DNA of 64,000 nt from an uncultured Pelagibacteraceae bacterium (GTDB taxonomy: Bacteria > Pseudomonadota > Alphaproteobacteria > Pelagibacterales > Pelagibacteraceae). Numbering within the stretch: position 1 is the first letter of the stretch; each line of letters opens with the position of its first letter. The position numbers and the translations under genes are program-made. Of the stretch, positions 1-11,336 are shown one piece after another. The stretch is from NCBI GenBank assembly GCA_902548405.1, contig CACCRN010000005.1, positions 1 to 64,000 on the forward strand, written 5' to 3'. Under the pieces are notes generated by a model that saw only the letters and a program-made list of their open reading frames with translations, was not told where the DNA came from and did no database searches.

Positions 1-139
1 TTCTTCCATACTGACCTCGACCACTAAATTGTTTTTCAGCAACAACCATACCAAATTTATAGTTAGTTTTTTTTATTATTCTTGCAGCTGTATCGTTAGT
101 ACTTTTTATTATTTTAAAATTAAATTTCTTAAATTTCAT
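1..139 (-). CDS. birA: Biotin--[acetyl-CoA-carboxylase] ligase, N-terminal part (gene runs off the window)
   Basis: Reading the minus strand from the ATG at 139 gives an open frame to the window edge. It contains an STNDTA stretch followed by MVVAEKQFSGRGQYGR. This is the N-terminal signature of biotin protein ligases, where the GRGRxGR-type loop binds biotinyl-AMP. The enzyme attaches biotin to acetyl-CoA carboxylase in the cytoplasm. The start codon overlaps the nuoN stop by one base (TAATG), so it is probably translated from the end of the nuo transcript. No room exists for an N-terminal DNA-binding domain, so it is the short, non-repressor form. Only about 46 codons are visible. Confidence 0.85.
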   Translation of the reverse strand, partial: MKFKKFNFKIIKSTNDTAARIIKKTNYKFGMVVAEKQFSGRGQYGR

Positions 140-1557
140 TAAATAATATTAATTCTTGATACTACCTCAATTAATTGGCTTGGAAATATGAAGTATAAAA
201 GAATTAATATTGTAGAAAAAGTTAATGAAAATTTTAACCATAAACTATGATCCGTATCATATTTATCTTTTTCTTTATCAAAGTACATAATCTTAATTAT
301 TCTTAAGTAATAGAAAGCTGCAACAACAGTAGATAACAATCCAACAATAGCTAAAAAATACATTGATTGTTCTAAAACTGCTTTGAAAACATAAAACTTA
401 GCAAAAAATCCTGCTAATGGTGGTATCCCTGCCAATGAAAACAATATTACAAGTAAAGAAAGTGATAATAATGGATGATTTTTCGATAAACCAGATAAGT
501 CATCAATATCTTCGTAATATTGATTATTTCTTTTAAGCATTAACAAACAAGAAAAAAGAGCCAAATTCATTACAACATAAATTGAAATATAAATTATTGA
601 ACTTTGAATTCCTTCATTAGAAGCAGTGGCAAGACCAGCCAATGTATATCCTATGTGTCCAATAGAGCTATAAGCAACTAGTCTCTTAATGTTTGTTTGT
701 CCAATTGCTGCAATTGCTCCAAAAAGCATTGAGGCAATAGATAAAAATATAATTATCATTTGCCATTGATCTATTAGATTTAAAAATGGAACATATAAAA
801 ATCTAATAAATACAGTTAACGCAGCAATTTTTGGTACCATTGTGAAAAATAAAGTTACTGTAGTTGGAGATCCTTCGTATACATCTGGTGCCCACATATG
901 GAATGGGACTGCTGAAATTTTGAATGCTAAACCTACTAAGATAAAAACTATCCCAAAAGTCAGTACATACTCATTTGAATTAAGTTGTGTGGAAATCACA
1001 TCGAAGTTTGTAGAACCTGAAAAACCATAAATTAGTGAACATCCATAAAGTAATAATCCTGATGATAATGCACTTAATACAAAATATTTTAAACCTGCTT
1101 CAGATGATTTTAGTTGATCTCTATTATAAGTTGCTAAAACATATAAGGCTAATGATTGTAACTCTAGACCCATATAAAATACAATTAAATCATTAGAACT
1201 AATCATGACCATCATTCCCAGCACAGAACTCAAAATTAAAACTGGATATTCAATATTAAAAATTTTAAAAATTTTTAAATAACTAGAAGAAATAACTAAT
1301 ACTAGAAAACCGCCCAACAATGTTATTATCTTCATAAATGAAGACATCTTATCTATTACAACACTGCCATTAAACAAAGTTTCTCTATTCACAGAGAAAG
1401 TTTCGTTAATAGTAATTATAGCGGCGATCAAAAATACAAATAAAGACAAGTTAAAAGTAATACCTGAACTATTTTTTTTAAATACTCCCAATACAAGTAA
1501 AAACATTATTGATAATGAGATAAAAATTTCAGGTAAAATTAAATTTAAATTTTCCAT
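139..1557 (-). CDS. nuoN: NADH-quinone oxidoreductase subunit N
   Basis: This 472-residue, highly hydrophobic protein is one of the three antiporter-like proton-pumping subunits in the membrane arm of complex I. Its length and central proton-antiporter domain (about residues 125-420) fit NuoN. Typical features are the acidic segment in FYMGLELQSLALY, the SAVPFHMWAPDVYEGSPTT stretch and the KRLVAYSSIGHIGY segment with its transport lysine. It is the last nuo gene of the operon, one base downstream of nuoM and overlapping birA by one base. I see nothing unusual in it. Confidence 0.97.
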   Translation of the reverse strand: MENLNLILPEIFISLSIMFLLVLGVFKKNSSGITFNLSLFVFLIAAIITINETFSVNRETLFNGSVVIDKMSSFMKIITLLGGFLVLVISSSYLKIFKIFNIEYPVLILSSVLGMMVMISSNDLIVFYMGLELQSLALYVLATYNRDQLKSSEAGLKYFVLSALSSGLLLYGCSLIYGFSGSTNFDVISTQLNSNEYVLTFGIVFILVGLAFKISAVPFHMWAPDVYEGSPTTVTLFFTMVPKIAALTVFIRFLYVPFLNLIDQWQMIIIFLSIASMLFGAIAAIGQTNIKRLVAYSSIGHIGYTLAGLATASNEGIQSSIIYISIYVVMNLALFSCLLMLKRNNQYYEDIDDLSGLSKNHPLLSLSLLVILFSLAGIPPLAGFFAKFYVFKAVLEQSMYFLAIVGLLSTVVAAFYYLRIIKIMYFDKEKDKYDTDHSLWLKFSLTFSTILILLYFIFPSQLIEVVSRINII

Positions 1558-1558
1558 G

Positions 1559-3040
1559 TTATTTACTCGCTAAATTAATATTATGCATATTTATTAAATC
1601 TGAAACGGAAACCTCAATTGTATTAATCAAAGGATCTGGATAAAAACCAAAAAATAAAGTTGGTATAGCTAAGCATGTTAAAATTACATATTCTGATTTA
1701 TTCAAATCTAACATTTGTTTTAAATCTTCATTAACTAATTTCCCAAAAACAACTCTTTTATACAACCAAAGCATATAAGCAGCTCCTAAAATTACTCCTA
1801 AGCTTGCTAACACAGCTACTAAAAAATTATCCCTAAAAGCACCCATTAAAATTAAAAATTCTCCAATAAAACCACTTGTTCCAGGTAATCCTAAAGCGGC
1901 TAATGTAAACAACATAAATAAAATCGAATACTTTGGTATTATGACAACTATACCACCATAAGAATTTATCATCCTTGAATGCATACGGTCATAAACCACA
2001 CCAACGCATAAAAATAGAGCTGCAGATACTAATCCATGACTAATCATCTGAATTATACTTCCCTCGATACCTTGTTGTTGAAGAGTAAAAATACCTAAAG
2101 TTACAAAACCCATATGTGCAACAGAAGAATATGCAATTAGCTTTTTCATATCTTCCTGCATTAAGGCGATAAAAGAAGTAACAATTATTGCTATAACACT
2201 TAAAGTATAAATAAGAGGCGTAAATACTTCCGAAGCTATTGGAAATAACCCAAGTGAAAACCTAATAAAACCATATCCTGCCATTTTTAACAAGATAGCA
2301 GCTAATAAAACTGAACCGGCCGTAGGAGCTTCAACATGAGCATCCGGTAACCAAGTGTGAACAGGCCACATAGGTGTTTTTACTGCAAAAGAACTAAAGA
2401 AAGCTAACCATAATAAATTTTGATATTTAGTGTCAATTCCAATTTCATAAAGTTTAACTACATCTGTTGTACCTGATATCCAGTATATTGAAATGATCGC
2501 AACCAGCATTAAAACCGATCCAAGCAAAGTATATAGAAAAAATTTAAATGCTGAATAAACACGTTTTGGACCACCCCAAATACCAATAATTAAAAACATT
2601 GGGATTAATCCAGCCTCAAAAAATAAATAAAAAACAACTAAATCAAGTGCGCAAAACACACCAATCATGAAACTTTCCATGATTAAAATTGCAATTAAAA
2701 AATCTCGTAATCTATTTTTTACTGAATTGTTAACTGAAATGATACAAAGTGGAGTTATAAAAGTTGTTAAGATTATAAATAATATCGAAATTCCATCAAC
2801 ACCAACTTTGTAATTAATAAATCCTTCAATCCATAATCTATCTTCAACAAATTGAAAATCAGATATACTTTGGTCAAAAGATATCCACAAATAAATAGAA
2901 ATTAAAAAATTAACTATACTTGTAAATAAAGATACATATTTAGCTGTTGAATTATTTCCATCTTTATCTTTTGTAAAAAATAAAAAAAGAGCTCCTATAG
3001 TGGGTAACAAGATTAAAGATGATAAAATTGGAAAGCTCAT
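1559..3040 (-). CDS. nuoM: NADH-quinone oxidoreductase subunit M
   Basis: This 493-residue membrane protein is the second antiporter-like subunit of complex I. The key glutamate of the pumping channel is at about residue 142 in FFEAGLIPMFLIIGIWGG. The HTWLPDAHVEAPTAGSVLLA and KKLIAYSSVAHMGF segments are also diagnostic. It has about 14 predicted membrane segments. Its start shares one base with the stop of nuoL and it is followed immediately by nuoN. Length and motifs are ordinary for the family. Confidence 0.97.
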   Translation of the reverse strand: MSFPILSSLILLPTIGALFLFFTKDKDGNNSTAKYVSLFTSIVNFLISIYLWISFDQSISDFQFVEDRLWIEGFINYKVGVDGISILFIILTTFITPLCIISVNNSVKNRLRDFLIAILIMESFMIGVFCALDLVVFYLFFEAGLIPMFLIIGIWGGPKRVYSAFKFFLYTLLGSVLMLVAIISIYWISGTTDVVKLYEIGIDTKYQNLLWLAFFSSFAVKTPMWPVHTWLPDAHVEAPTAGSVLLAAILLKMAGYGFIRFSLGLFPIASEVFTPLIYTLSVIAIIVTSFIALMQEDMKKLIAYSSVAHMGFVTLGIFTLQQQGIEGSIIQMISHGLVSAALFLCVGVVYDRMHSRMINSYGGIVVIIPKYSILFMLFTLAALGLPGTSGFIGEFLILMGAFRDNFLVAVLASLGVILGAAYMLWLYKRVVFGKLVNEDLKQMLDLNKSEYVILTCLAIPTLFFGFYPDPLINTIEVSVSDLINMHNINLASK

Positions 3041-4953
3041 TATTTAACTATCAAAAAGGTTAATAAAGCAGAAAAACCTAACAACATTACAAAAGCATAT
3101 TGATAGATAAAACCACTTTGAAATTTATTTGCTTTAATTGAACATTTTTTTATAAAAGAAGAAATTCCATCTGGACCAAATCCATCTATTATAGTTCCAT
3201 CACAGACTTTCCATAAAAATATCCCAAGTTTTTTCGATGATTTAATAAAGATAACCTCATACAACTCATCGAAGTACCATTTATTAACAAGGAAATTGTA
3301 TAAAGGTTTATTCATTGACGCTATTTCATTTGGCAATTTTTTGTTCTTAACAAATAAATAATAAGCAATAGGTATTGATAGGATAACTAAACTAGGTGTT
3401 AAAAGTAAAAACCATGTTGGTGGATGATCTGTGCTTAAAGGTTCTAAAAATTTGATCGATTCTGACCAAAAGTAATTTTCACCACCATGTCCAATGAACA
3501 AATCTTTAAATAACACACCTGCAAAAATTGCACCAATAGAAAGCACAAATAACGGAACAAGCATTACCAAAGGTGACTCGTGCGTTTCTTCAATTTTAAT
3601 CTCTTTGTTATTATATTCGCCATGAAATGTTTTAAATATTAGTCTCCAAGAATAAACTGACGTTAAAAATGCAGTAACTATACCAATACCAGCTGCATAA
3701 TAACCTGTTGTATTTCCTTTCAAATATGCAAATTCAATAATTGCATCTTTTGAGTAAAAGCCTGATAAGAAAGGAAAACCTGTCAAAGCAAGAGTTCCTA
3801 TAATCATTAAAGCATAAGTGTAAGGTAATTTTCTCCATACGCCTCCCATGTTATTAATATTTTGCTCATCTTTAAAAGCATGAATTACTGATCCTGATCC
3901 TAAAAATAATAAGGCTTTAAAAAAAGCATGCGTAAATAAATGAAACATAGCAACATTGTAAGCTCCTACACCAGCTGCGAAAAACATGTAACCTAACTGA
4001 CTGCAAGTTGAATAAGCAATTATTTTTTTAATATCTGTTTGAACCAATGCTACCGTTGCAGCAAAAAAAGCTGTTGTCATTCCAACTACAGTAATCAAGT
4101 TTAAAATTACTGGAGAAAATTCATATATAGGTGAACATCTAACAACTAAAAATACGCCTGCAGTAACCATTGTTGCAGCATGAATTAAAGCAGAAACTGG
4201 TGTTGGTCCCTCCATTGCATCTGGCAACCAAGTATGAAGTAAAATTTGAGCTGATTTACCCATAGCTCCGATAAATAACAATAAACAAACCAAATCTATC
4301 GCTTTAACTTCAAATCCTAAGAAGGATAAATTTTTATCTACCACAGTTGGAATTTGCTGGAAAACTTCATCATAATTGACAGTCCCAAACAAATAAAAGA
4401 CTAAAAAAATACCTAATGCAAAACCAAAGTCACCTACTCTATTAACAACAAAAGCTTTGATTGCAGCTGCATTAGCACTCTCTTTTTTAAACCAAAAACC
4501 AATTAAAAAATATGAGCAAAGTCCAACTCCCTCCCAACCAAAAAATAGTTGAATAAAATTATCTGACGTTACAAGCATTAACATTGCAAATGTAAATAAT
4601 GATAGGTAAGCCATAAATCTTGGTTTATGTGGATCGTGGGACATGTAACCAATTGAATAAATATGCACTAAAGCAGATACAGAAGTTACAACTACTAACA
4701 TTACCGCTGATAGAGGATCAATTAACATTGACCAATTAACATCAAGTGAACCTGAATTAATCCAAGTTGCTATAACAATATTTTCCTCATATTGATTAAT
4801 GATTACCTGATATAAAACAATTATTGATAAAATTGCAGATATAGAAACTAATGCACTAGTTACTATTTCAGAATTTCTATCACCAATGTAACGTCCAAAA
4901 AAGCCTGAAATAATTGATGCTATTAATGGAAGAAATAAAATTGAAAGTTCCAT
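3040..4953 (-). CDS. nuoL: NADH-quinone oxidoreductase subunit L
   Basis: This 637-residue protein is the distal antiporter-like subunit of complex I. It shows the N-terminal oxidoreductase domain, the channel glutamate at about residue 141 (FFGWEGVGLCSYFLIGFW) and the HTWLPDAMEGPTPVSALIHA motif. A long C-terminal extension, ending in a last hydrophobic segment after about residue 610, corresponds to the lateral helix that runs along the membrane arm. It lies between nuoK (2-bp gap) and nuoM (1-base overlap). Confidence 0.97.
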   Translation of the reverse strand: MELSILFLPLIASIISGFFGRYIGDRNSEIVTSALVSISAILSIIVLYQVIINQYEENIVIATWINSGSLDVNWSMLIDPLSAVMLVVVTSVSALVHIYSIGYMSHDPHKPRFMAYLSLFTFAMLMLVTSDNFIQLFFGWEGVGLCSYFLIGFWFKKESANAAAIKAFVVNRVGDFGFALGIFLVFYLFGTVNYDEVFQQIPTVVDKNLSFLGFEVKAIDLVCLLLFIGAMGKSAQILLHTWLPDAMEGPTPVSALIHAATMVTAGVFLVVRCSPIYEFSPVILNLITVVGMTTAFFAATVALVQTDIKKIIAYSTCSQLGYMFFAAGVGAYNVAMFHLFTHAFFKALLFLGSGSVIHAFKDEQNINNMGGVWRKLPYTYALMIIGTLALTGFPFLSGFYSKDAIIEFAYLKGNTTGYYAAGIGIVTAFLTSVYSWRLIFKTFHGEYNNKEIKIEETHESPLVMLVPLFVLSIGAIFAGVLFKDLFIGHGGENYFWSESIKFLEPLSTDHPPTWFLLLTPSLVILSIPIAYYLFVKNKKLPNEIASMNKPLYNFLVNKWYFDELYEVIFIKSSKKLGIFLWKVCDGTIIDGFGPDGISSFIKKCSIKANKFQSGFIYQYAFVMLLGFSALLTFLIVK

Positions 4954-4955
4954 TA

Positions 4956-5267
4956 TTATCCTTTCAACTCATCAATTTCTTCAACTCTGATAGTTCCAGA
5001 GTTTCTGTAGTAAACAACGATTATAGCTAAACCAATCGCAGCTTCTGCAGCTGCTACCGTTAAAATAAATAAGGTAAATACTTGACCAGCTAAATCTCCA
5101 AGAAAAATTGAAAAAGCAACTAAGTTGATATTTACAGCTAATAAAATCAACTCAATACTCATTAATATAACAATAATATTTTTTCTATTAAGAAAAATTC
5201 CAATAACTCCAATTGAAAAAATCACAGCACCTAAAGTTAAATAGTGCCCTAAACCTATCTCAGTCAT
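4956..5267 (-). CDS. nuoK: NADH-quinone oxidoreductase subunit K
   Basis: This small three-helix subunit of the complex I membrane arm carries buried glutamates in the segments [17 protein letters not shown] and [20 protein letters not shown] chose the ATG at 5267 (protein starting [10 protein letters not shown], 103 residues), because the family begins just before this segment. A longer in-frame start at 5294 would add nine residues with no family counterpart. The chosen start overlaps the nuoJ stop by 8 bases, the usual coupling in this operon. Confidence 0.95.
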   Translation of the reverse strand: MTEIGLGHYLTLGAVIFSIGVIGIFLNRKNIIVILMSIELILLAVNINLVAFSIFLGDLAGQVFTLFILTVAAAEAAIGLAIIVVYYRNSGTIRVEEIDELKG

Positions 5268-5892
5268 CTGTTTTAACTCCTTTGTTGGAAGCAACTTCTA
5301 CAACACTTACTCCTTCTGCTCTTTCACGAGAAATTTGTTTTAGATAACTTTGTCTTTTGACATTTGATCTTTGTCTAAAAGTCAGAACAATTGCCCCAAC
5401 CATCGCAACTAACAAAATCATACCGCTGATTTGAAATATATGTATGTAATCAGTGTATAATACTTGACCTAGTGAGTGTGTGTTGCTTAAGCCTGAAACT
5501 TTTAATGAATTGTTAACATCAAAAATCTCTGGTTTATACTTCCATCCACCAATTACAATAATTAATTCAAAGAAAATGATTGTGCTAATAATTAGTCCAA
5601 CAGGAATATGTTTTGAGCTAGCAGCAGACGCAAACCATTGATTTTTTTGTTGAGCAACATTTAGCATCATTACAACAAAAAGAAACAAAACTGCTACGGC
5701 TCCAACGTAAACAATTAACATTATCATACCTAAGAACTCAGCACCAATCATAATAAATAGACAAGAAATACTGATAAAATCTAATATTAAAAAAAATACT
5801 GAATGGACAGTATTTTTAGATACTGTAACCATTATTGCAGAAACAACTGCAATTATAGAAAAAGTGTAGAAGAAAATAGCGTGAGCAATCAT
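5260..5892 (-). CDS. nuoJ: NADH-quinone oxidoreductase subunit J
   Basis: This 210-residue membrane subunit has five predicted helices. The conserved [16 protein letters not shown] segment contains the pi-bulge helix region that links the quinone site to the pumps. The C-terminal tail after about residue 170 is soluble and basic. The gene follows nuoI directly and overlaps nuoK by 8 bases. It is unremarkable for the family. Confidence 0.96.
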   Translation of the reverse strand: MIAHAIFFYTFSIIAVVSAIMVTVSKNTVHSVFFLILDFISISCLFIMIGAEFLGMIMLIVYVGAVAVLFLFVVMMLNVAQQKNQWFASAASSKHIPVGLIISTIIFFELIIVIGGWKYKPEIFDVNNSLKVSGLSNTHSLGQVLYTDYIHIFQISGMILLVAMVGAIVLTFRQRSNVKRQSYLKQISRERAEGVSVVEVASNKGVKTDD

Positions 5893-6378
5893 TTATCTAT
5901 GTGAACTATCTGCTTTTATATTAGCGTCTAGAATATTCTCCCATCTATCACCATTATCTAATAGTTTTTCTTTTGTGTAATATAATTCTTCTCTTGTCTC
6001 TGTTGAAAATTCAAAATTTGGACCTTGCACTATAGCATCAACAGGACAAGCCTCTTCGCATAGACCACAATAAATGCATTTCATCATATCAATGTCATAA
6101 CGAGTAGTTTTTCTACTGCCATCTTCTCTTTGAGCAGATTCAATTGTAATTGCTTGGGCAGGACATACAGCTTCACAAAGTTTGCATGCAATACATCTTT
6201 CTTCTCCATTTGGATATCTTCTTAAAGCGTGCTCACCTCTAAATCTTGGGCTAATTTTTCCTTTTTCAAAAGGATAATTGATTGTTTTTTTTGGTTTAAA
6301 CAATTCTTTTATTGCAATGAACAAACCGCCTACAAAATCAACCATGAAAATAGTTTTAAAAAATCTAGATAAATTCAT
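5893..6378 (-). CDS. nuoI: NADH-quinone oxidoreductase subunit I (2x[4Fe-4S] ferredoxin)
   Basis: This 161-residue iron-sulfur subunit carries clusters N6a and N6b, which relay electrons toward N2. Two classical motifs are visible, with cysteines at 62, 65, 68, 72 and at 101, 104, 107, 111 ([12 protein letters not shown] and [12 protein letters not shown]). The N-terminal residues form the amphipathic membrane contact. It sits between nuoH and nuoJ with almost no spacing. Confidence 0.97.
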   Translation of the reverse strand: MNLSRFFKTIFMVDFVGGLFIAIKELFKPKKTINYPFEKGKISPRFRGEHALRRYPNGEERCIACKLCEAVCPAQAITIESAQREDGSRKTTRYDIDMMKCIYCGLCEEACPVDAIVQGPNFEFSTETREELYYTKEKLLDNGDRWENILDANIKADSSHR

Positions 6379-6380
6379 AA

Positions 6381-7379
6381 TTAGTTTGTTGGTAAAAGGT
6401 TAAAGTAAAATAAATAACTCGCAGTTAAAACAACCCAAGTTAATGACAAAGGAAGAAATACTTTCCAACCTAATCTCATCAATTGGTCATATCTATATCT
6501 TGGTACAATTGCTTTTACTAAAGCAAATAAGAAAAATAAAAGTAAAATTTTTAAAATTAACCAAATTGCACCTGGAATTAAAGTAAATGGATAAATATCT
6601 ATTGGAGATAACCAACCACCTAAGAATAATATAGCTCCCATAGCACACATCAACAAGATGTTCGCATACTCACCTAACCAAAACATTGCATACATCATTC
6701 CTGAATATTCTGTCTGGTATCCAGCAACTAATTCTGCTTCAGCTTCAGGTAAATCAAAAGGTGGTCTATTAGTTTCAGCTAAAGCAGAGATAAAAAATAT
6801 TACAAACATTGGAAATAACGGAATTACAAACCATAGATTTTGTTGAGCAATTACGATGTCATTCAAATTCAATGAGCCTACGCACAACAATACATTGATG
6901 ATAATAACTCCAATAGAAACTTCATATGATACCATTTGAGCCGCAGATCTAATTGCACCTAGGAAAGGATATTTAGAGTTTGAAGCCCATCCTCCCATAA
7001 TTATTCCATAAACACCTAGCGATGAAACAGCAAATAGATAAAGTATACCGACATTAATATCAGCTAAGACCTGTGTTGCACTAAATGGTATAACAGCCCA
7101 AGCTATCAAGGCTAATGTCATAGTAACGATAGGTGCTAATATGAAGATTACTTTGTTTGAGCTTGATGGGATGATTATTTCTTTAAAAATATATTTCAAC
7201 GCATCAGCTAATGATTGAAGTAATCCAAATGGTCCAACTACATTAGGTCCTTGTCTTTTTTGGACAAAAGCCCAAACTCGTCTATCTAGCCAAACAATCA
7301 TAGCTACAGAAACCAAAACTGGAACTAACAAAAATAAAATTTTGTATACCTCTTGAAAGACTATATTTAAATATTCCAT
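6381..7379 (-). CDS. nuoH: NADH-quinone oxidoreductase subunit H
   Basis: This 332-residue, eight-helix membrane subunit forms the quinone-binding cavity with NuoB and NuoD. The strongly conserved loop [20 protein letters not shown] and the following [15 protein letters not shown] are present. So are the N-terminal [20 protein letters not shown] and its arginines. It lies 1 bp downstream of nuoG. Length and motifs match alphaproteobacterial NuoH. Confidence 0.97.
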   Translation of the reverse strand: MEYLNIVFQEVYKILFLLVPVLVSVAMIVWLDRRVWAFVQKRQGPNVVGPFGLLQSLADALKYIFKEIIIPSSSNKVIFILAPIVTMTLALIAWAVIPFSATQVLADINVGILYLFAVSSLGVYGIIMGGWASNSKYPFLGAIRSAAQMVSYEVSIGVIIINVLLCVGSLNLNDIVIAQQNLWFVIPLFPMFVIFFISALAETNRPPFDLPEAEAELVAGYQTEYSGMMYAMFWLGEYANILLMCAMGAILFLGGWLSPIDIYPFTLIPGAIWLILKILLLFFLFALVKAIVPRYRYDQLMRLGWKVFLPLSLTWVVLTASYLFYFNLLPTN

Positions 7380-7380
7380 C

Positions 7381-9411
7381 TTAACCTTCTGTGCCTGTTG
7401 ATTTTAAATTCATTTTTGCATTATTGCACTCGATCATTGTTTTTGATGATTTAGCAACAACATTAGAAAAATAATAATCTTTAATTTCAATTTTTAAATT
7501 TTCATTATTAAAATCAGAAATTGATTTGTTATTATTTTGTTCAGTTTGTTTTTCACTTTGCAATTTTAAATAATTTAACATGCTGCTATCTAACTCTTCT
7601 TTATCGTTAAATAATTTTCTATTATTCATGAATTCAGCTAGTTCATTTATTATCTGCCAATCTTCTTTTGCATCTCCAGGTGGATAAGAAGCCTTAAATG
7701 CTTTTTGAATTTTTCCCTCTAAATTTGTATAATAACCGTCTTGTTCTGTATAAGCTGAGCCAGGTAAAATTATATCTGCACACTCTGCACCTTTGTCACC
7801 ATGGCTTCCTTGATAAATAACAAATTCATTTTTTTTAGCAAAATTTAAATTATCCTGACCTATTAAAAACACTATTTCAAATTTATTTGATTTTAAATCT
7901 TCTATTAAATTTGTTTTATTGTTTAAAACTCCTAAATCAAAATTTCCTACAGTTGCTGCATCACATGATAAAACATTTAAAGGGTTCCAGTCTTCTGAGA
8001 ACTTGTTTTTTTTATTCAAAAAATCTTTTAAATTATTAAACAAATATTGTGCGTTTTCTAATCTTAGTAAGGACTCACCAATTATTATCATTGGTTTTTT
8101 TGCACTTTCTATTTCTTTTGAAAGTTTATGTGTGTCATCTAAAATTTCTTTAATTGTTTTAGTTTGCCCATCTAAACTTTCATAAGGATAAGTTAGATCT
8201 CCACAATCATTTAATGATACAATTCTTGTACTATTATTTAGATAAGATTTTCTAATTCTTGCATTTAAAATTGTAGCTTCATATCTAGGATTAGCGCCCA
8301 ATAATAAAATTAAATCAGCATCTTCAATTCCATTAATTGAGGAATTAAACAAATAATTTTCTCTTTTTGAAATATTAATATATCTATTATCTGACCTTGA
8401 TTCATAATTATCAGTTTCAACTGTTCGGTCAAAAAATTCTTTAAAAATGTACGCAGTTTCCATGTTTGTTAAATCTCCAACAAAACCAGATACTTTTTCT
8501 TTTGATGTATTTTCTAATTTAGATTTTATTATTTTATAAACTTCTTGCCACGAAGCTTTCTCAAATTTACCATTGTATTTAATATATGGAGTATCTAATC
8601 TTTGATGAAGTAAACCATCACACGCATATCTAGTTTTATCTGAAATCCATTCTTCATTAATATCTTCATTTATTATTGGGAGAACTCTTTTTACTTCCCA
8701 ATCGTATGTATCAACTCTAATGTTTGAACCTATTGCATCCATAACATCAATTGTTTCAGTCTTTTTTAATTCCCATGGTCTCGCTTCAAAAACATAAGGT
8801 TTTGATGTCAAAGCTCCAACAGGACATAAATCAACTACATTGGCAGATAATTCTGATTGCATTGATTGCTCAAGATATGTTGTAATTTGCATATCCTCAC
8901 CTCTACCTATAGCACCAAGTTCTGGAACGCCTGCAACTTCAGTAGCAAATCGCACACATCTTGTGCAATGTATGCATCTAGTCATTTGAGTTTTGATTAA
9001 TGGTCCCATATTTTTTTCAGGAACTGCTCTTTTGTTTTCTTTAAATCTTGATTTATCTACCCCATAAAACATTGATTGATCTTGAAGATCACACTCACCA
9101 CCTTGGTCACAAACAGGACAATCTAAAGGGTGATTTGCAAGTAAAAATTCCATTACACCTTTTCTAGCTTTTTCAACTAAACTTGTATTTGTTTTAATGT
9201 TCATTCCCTCAGCTGCAGGCATTGCGCATGATGCAATGGGTTTTGGTGATTTTTCCATTTCAACCAAACACATTCTGCAATTCCCAGCTATAGATAATTT
9301 TTCATGATAACAAAATCTAGGTATCTCAACTCCTGCTTTTTCACAGGCTTGAAGAACTGTTAGTCCTTCTTCAACTTCTACATCAATGTCATTTACTTTT
9401 AATTTAAGCAT
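7381..9411 (-). CDS. nuoG: NADH-quinone oxidoreductase subunit G
   Basis: This 676-residue peripheral-arm subunit has an N-terminal [2Fe-2S] domain (cysteines 34, 45, 48, 62). It is followed by the His/Cys-ligated cluster region ([19 protein letters not shown], cysteines 98, 101, 107) and a [4Fe-4S] set (cysteines 146, 149, 152, 196). A degenerate molybdopterin-oxidoreductase-like domain fills roughly residues 220-600. It relays electrons from NuoF/E to NuoI. The C-terminal 70 residues are low in complexity and rich in N and K. The start overlaps nuoF by 8 bases. Confidence 0.96.
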   Translation of the reverse strand: MLKLKVNDIDVEVEEGLTVLQACEKAGVEIPRFCYHEKLSIAGNCRMCLVEMEKSPKPIASCAMPAAEGMNIKTNTSLVEKARKGVMEFLLANHPLDCPVCDQGGECDLQDQSMFYGVDKSRFKENKRAVPEKNMGPLIKTQMTRCIHCTRCVRFATEVAGVPELGAIGRGEDMQITTYLEQSMQSELSANVVDLCPVGALTSKPYVFEARPWELKKTETIDVMDAIGSNIRVDTYDWEVKRVLPIINEDINEEWISDKTRYACDGLLHQRLDTPYIKYNGKFEKASWQEVYKIIKSKLENTSKEKVSGFVGDLTNMETAYIFKEFFDRTVETDNYESRSDNRYINISKRENYLFNSSINGIEDADLILLLGANPRYEATILNARIRKSYLNNSTRIVSLNDCGDLTYPYESLDGQTKTIKEILDDTHKLSKEIESAKKPMIIIGESLLRLENAQYLFNNLKDFLNKKNKFSEDWNPLNVLSCDAATVGNFDLGVLNNKTNLIEDLKSNKFEIVFLIGQDNLNFAKKNEFVIYQGSHGDKGAECADIILPGSAYTEQDGYYTNLEGKIQKAFKASYPPGDAKEDWQIINELAEFMNNRKLFNDKEELDSSMLNYLKLQSEKQTEQNNNKSISDFNNENLKIEIKDYYFSNVVAKSSKTMIECNNAKMNLKSTGTEG

Positions 9412-10735
9412 TTTTTTTATCTAATAAATGTTGATCAACCAAATAAGGTATATTATTTTTTTTCTGAACAATTGGGTCCAAATTGTTTCTTTCTTGAATT
9501 TCTTTTTTAAAATGTCTTAACAAACCTTGAACTGGCCATGAAGAACCTTCTCCAAATGCACAAATTGTATGACCAGCGATTTGGGTTGTTACATCTCCTA
9601 ACATGTCAACTTCATCTTTAGTTGCATCGCCTTTTGCCATACGCTCAAGCATTCGCCACATCCATCCAGAACCTTCTCTGCAAGGTGTACATTGTCCACA
9701 ACTTTCATGTTTGTAAAATCTAGCAATTCTCGCCATACATTTAATAATGTCTTGATCTTTATTAATAACCACTATTCCTGCTGTTCCTAATCCACTTTTT
9801 TCTTCGACACACGCATCAAAATCCATCTTTAATGTTTCGCATCTATCTTTTGGAATTAGAGGCATAGAAGATCCACCTGGTATTACGGCTTGTAAATTAT
9901 CCCATCCACCAATCACTCCACCAGCGTGAACTTCTATTAATTCTTTTAAAGGAATACTCATTTCCTCTTCCACATTACATGGATTATTAACATTTCCAGA
10001 AATACAGAATATTTTAGTACCTGTATTTTTTTCTCTTCCTAAAGAAGCAAACCATTTCGCTCCTCTTCTTAGAATAGTTGGCACCACAGCAATCGTTTCA
10101 ACATTATTAATTATAGTTGGGCATCCATATAAACCAATCAAAGCTGGGAAAGGTGGTTTTAATCTTGGTTGACCTTTTTTACCCTCTAAACTTTCAAGTA
10201 ATGCTGTTTCTTCGCCACAAATATACGCTCCTGCTCCATAGTGGATATAAATATCTAAATCCCAGCCAGTTCCTGCAGCATTTTTTCCTAATAGTTTTTT
10301 CTCATAAGCCTCATCAATTGCAGCTTGGAGTTTTTGACCATCAACAAAATATTCTCCTCTAATATATATGTAGCAGACGTGTGCTTGAACTGCGTATGAT
10401 GCTATTAGACAACCCTCTATTAATTTATGAGGTTCAAATCTTAAAATATCTCTATCTTTACAAGTGCCTGGTTCAGACTCATCACCATTAATAACTAAAT
10501 AATGTGGTCTTGATCCAACTTCTTTTGGTGCAAATGACCACTTTAAACCTGTAGGAAATCCTGCACCACCTCGACCTCTAAGCTGGGATTCTTTAATTTC
10601 ATTGATAATCCAATCTCTTCCTTTTTCAGTAATTTCTTTAGTGTTTACCCAATCACCTCTTGATTGTGACGCTGCTACATCAGAGCCTTTATCGTTATAT
10701 AAATTCTGAAAAATTCTATCTTGATCTTTAAGCAT
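9404..10735 (-). CDS. nuoF: NADH-quinone oxidoreductase subunit F (NADH/FMN-binding)
   Basis: This 443-residue subunit is where NADH is oxidised and FMN reduced. The NADH-binding glycine-rich loop [10 protein letters not shown] lies at residues 54-63. The FMN site includes [16 protein letters not shown]. The N3 [4Fe-4S] cluster ligands are in [12 protein letters not shown] (C346, C349, C352) plus C392. It overlaps nuoE by 8 bases upstream and nuoG by 8 bases downstream, which suggests translational coupling. Confidence 0.97.
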   Translation of the reverse strand: MLKDQDRIFQNLYNDKGSDVAASQSRGDWVNTKEITEKGRDWIINEIKESQLRGRGGAGFPTGLKWSFAPKEVGSRPHYLVINGDESEPGTCKDRDILRFEPHKLIEGCLIASYAVQAHVCYIYIRGEYFVDGQKLQAAIDEAYEKKLLGKNAAGTGWDLDIYIHYGAGAYICGEETALLESLEGKKGQPRLKPPFPALIGLYGCPTIINNVETIAVVPTILRRGAKWFASLGREKNTGTKIFCISGNVNNPCNVEEEMSIPLKELIEVHAGGVIGGWDNLQAVIPGGSSMPLIPKDRCETLKMDFDACVEEKSGLGTAGIVVINKDQDIIKCMARIARFYKHESCGQCTPCREGSGWMWRMLERMAKGDATKDEVDMLGDVTTQIAGHTICAFGEGSSWPVQGLLRHFKKEIQERNNLDPIVQKKNNIPYLVDQHLLDKKNA

Positions 10736-11336
10736 TTTTTAAATCCGTTAGTGTTTTTCTATTGTTCTCTGGCTCATTATTAATTCTTCCTCTGTATGAA
10801 CCTGGTTTTGGAGTTTCTCCATTTAAAATTTTATCCAAAATCTCAGATGTTTTTTCTTTATCAAGATCTTCGTAATAATCATCATTTATTTGCATCATAG
10901 GAGCGGTCACGCATGCGCCAAGACACTCAACCTCCATCCATGAACAACTCTTATCGCTTGATAATTCACATTCATTTTCAGAAATTTTTTCCTTACAAGC
11001 TTCAACTAATTTATTTGCTCCTCTTATCATGCATGGTGTTGTTGTACATACTTGAACAAAATATTTTCCAACAGGTGATAGATTGTACATTGTGTAGAAA
11101 GTAGCTACCTCATAAACTTTTATATAAGGCATGTCTAAAAACTTAGCGATATACTTCATTGCAGCTAATGGTATCCAATTATTATTTTGTCTTTGAGCAA
11201 TATAAAGTAAGGCCATCACAGCACTTTGTTGTTTTCCTTTTGGATATTTTGCAACAATATTATTTGCTGCCTCTAAAGAGGAAGCATTAAATTCAAAACT
11301 TTCTGGTTGATCTTTTGCTGGTTTTCTTAAACTCAT
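10728..11336 (-). CDS. nuoE: NADH-quinone oxidoreductase subunit E ([2Fe-2S])
   Basis: This 202-residue thioredoxin-fold iron-sulfur protein (cluster N1a) pairs with NuoF. The ligand cysteines are at 97, 102, 138 and 142 ([11 protein letters not shown] and [13 protein letters not shown]). The N-terminal helical bundle (residues 20-80) includes the family motif [12 protein letters not shown]-terminal extension of about 40 polar residues follows the domain. The start overlaps nuoD by 4 bases (ATGA). Confidence 0.97.
   Translation of the reverse strand: MSLRKPAKDQPESFEFNASSLEAANNIVAKYPKGKQQSAVMALLYIAQRQNNNWIPLAAMKYIAKFLDMPYIKVYEVATFYTMYNLSPVGKYFVQVCTTTPCMIRGANKLVEACKEKISENECELSSDKSCSWMEVECLGACVTAPMMQINDDYYEDLDKEKTSEILDKILNGETPKPGSYRGRINNEPENNRKTLTDLKNA

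Noticed and set aside
7919-8185. 88-codon plus-strand frame inside nuoG
   Set aside because: It is antisense to a conserved gene, with the composition expected from a complementary strand; the same applies to other antisense frames in nuoN, nuoF, lon, dctM and the MFS gene.
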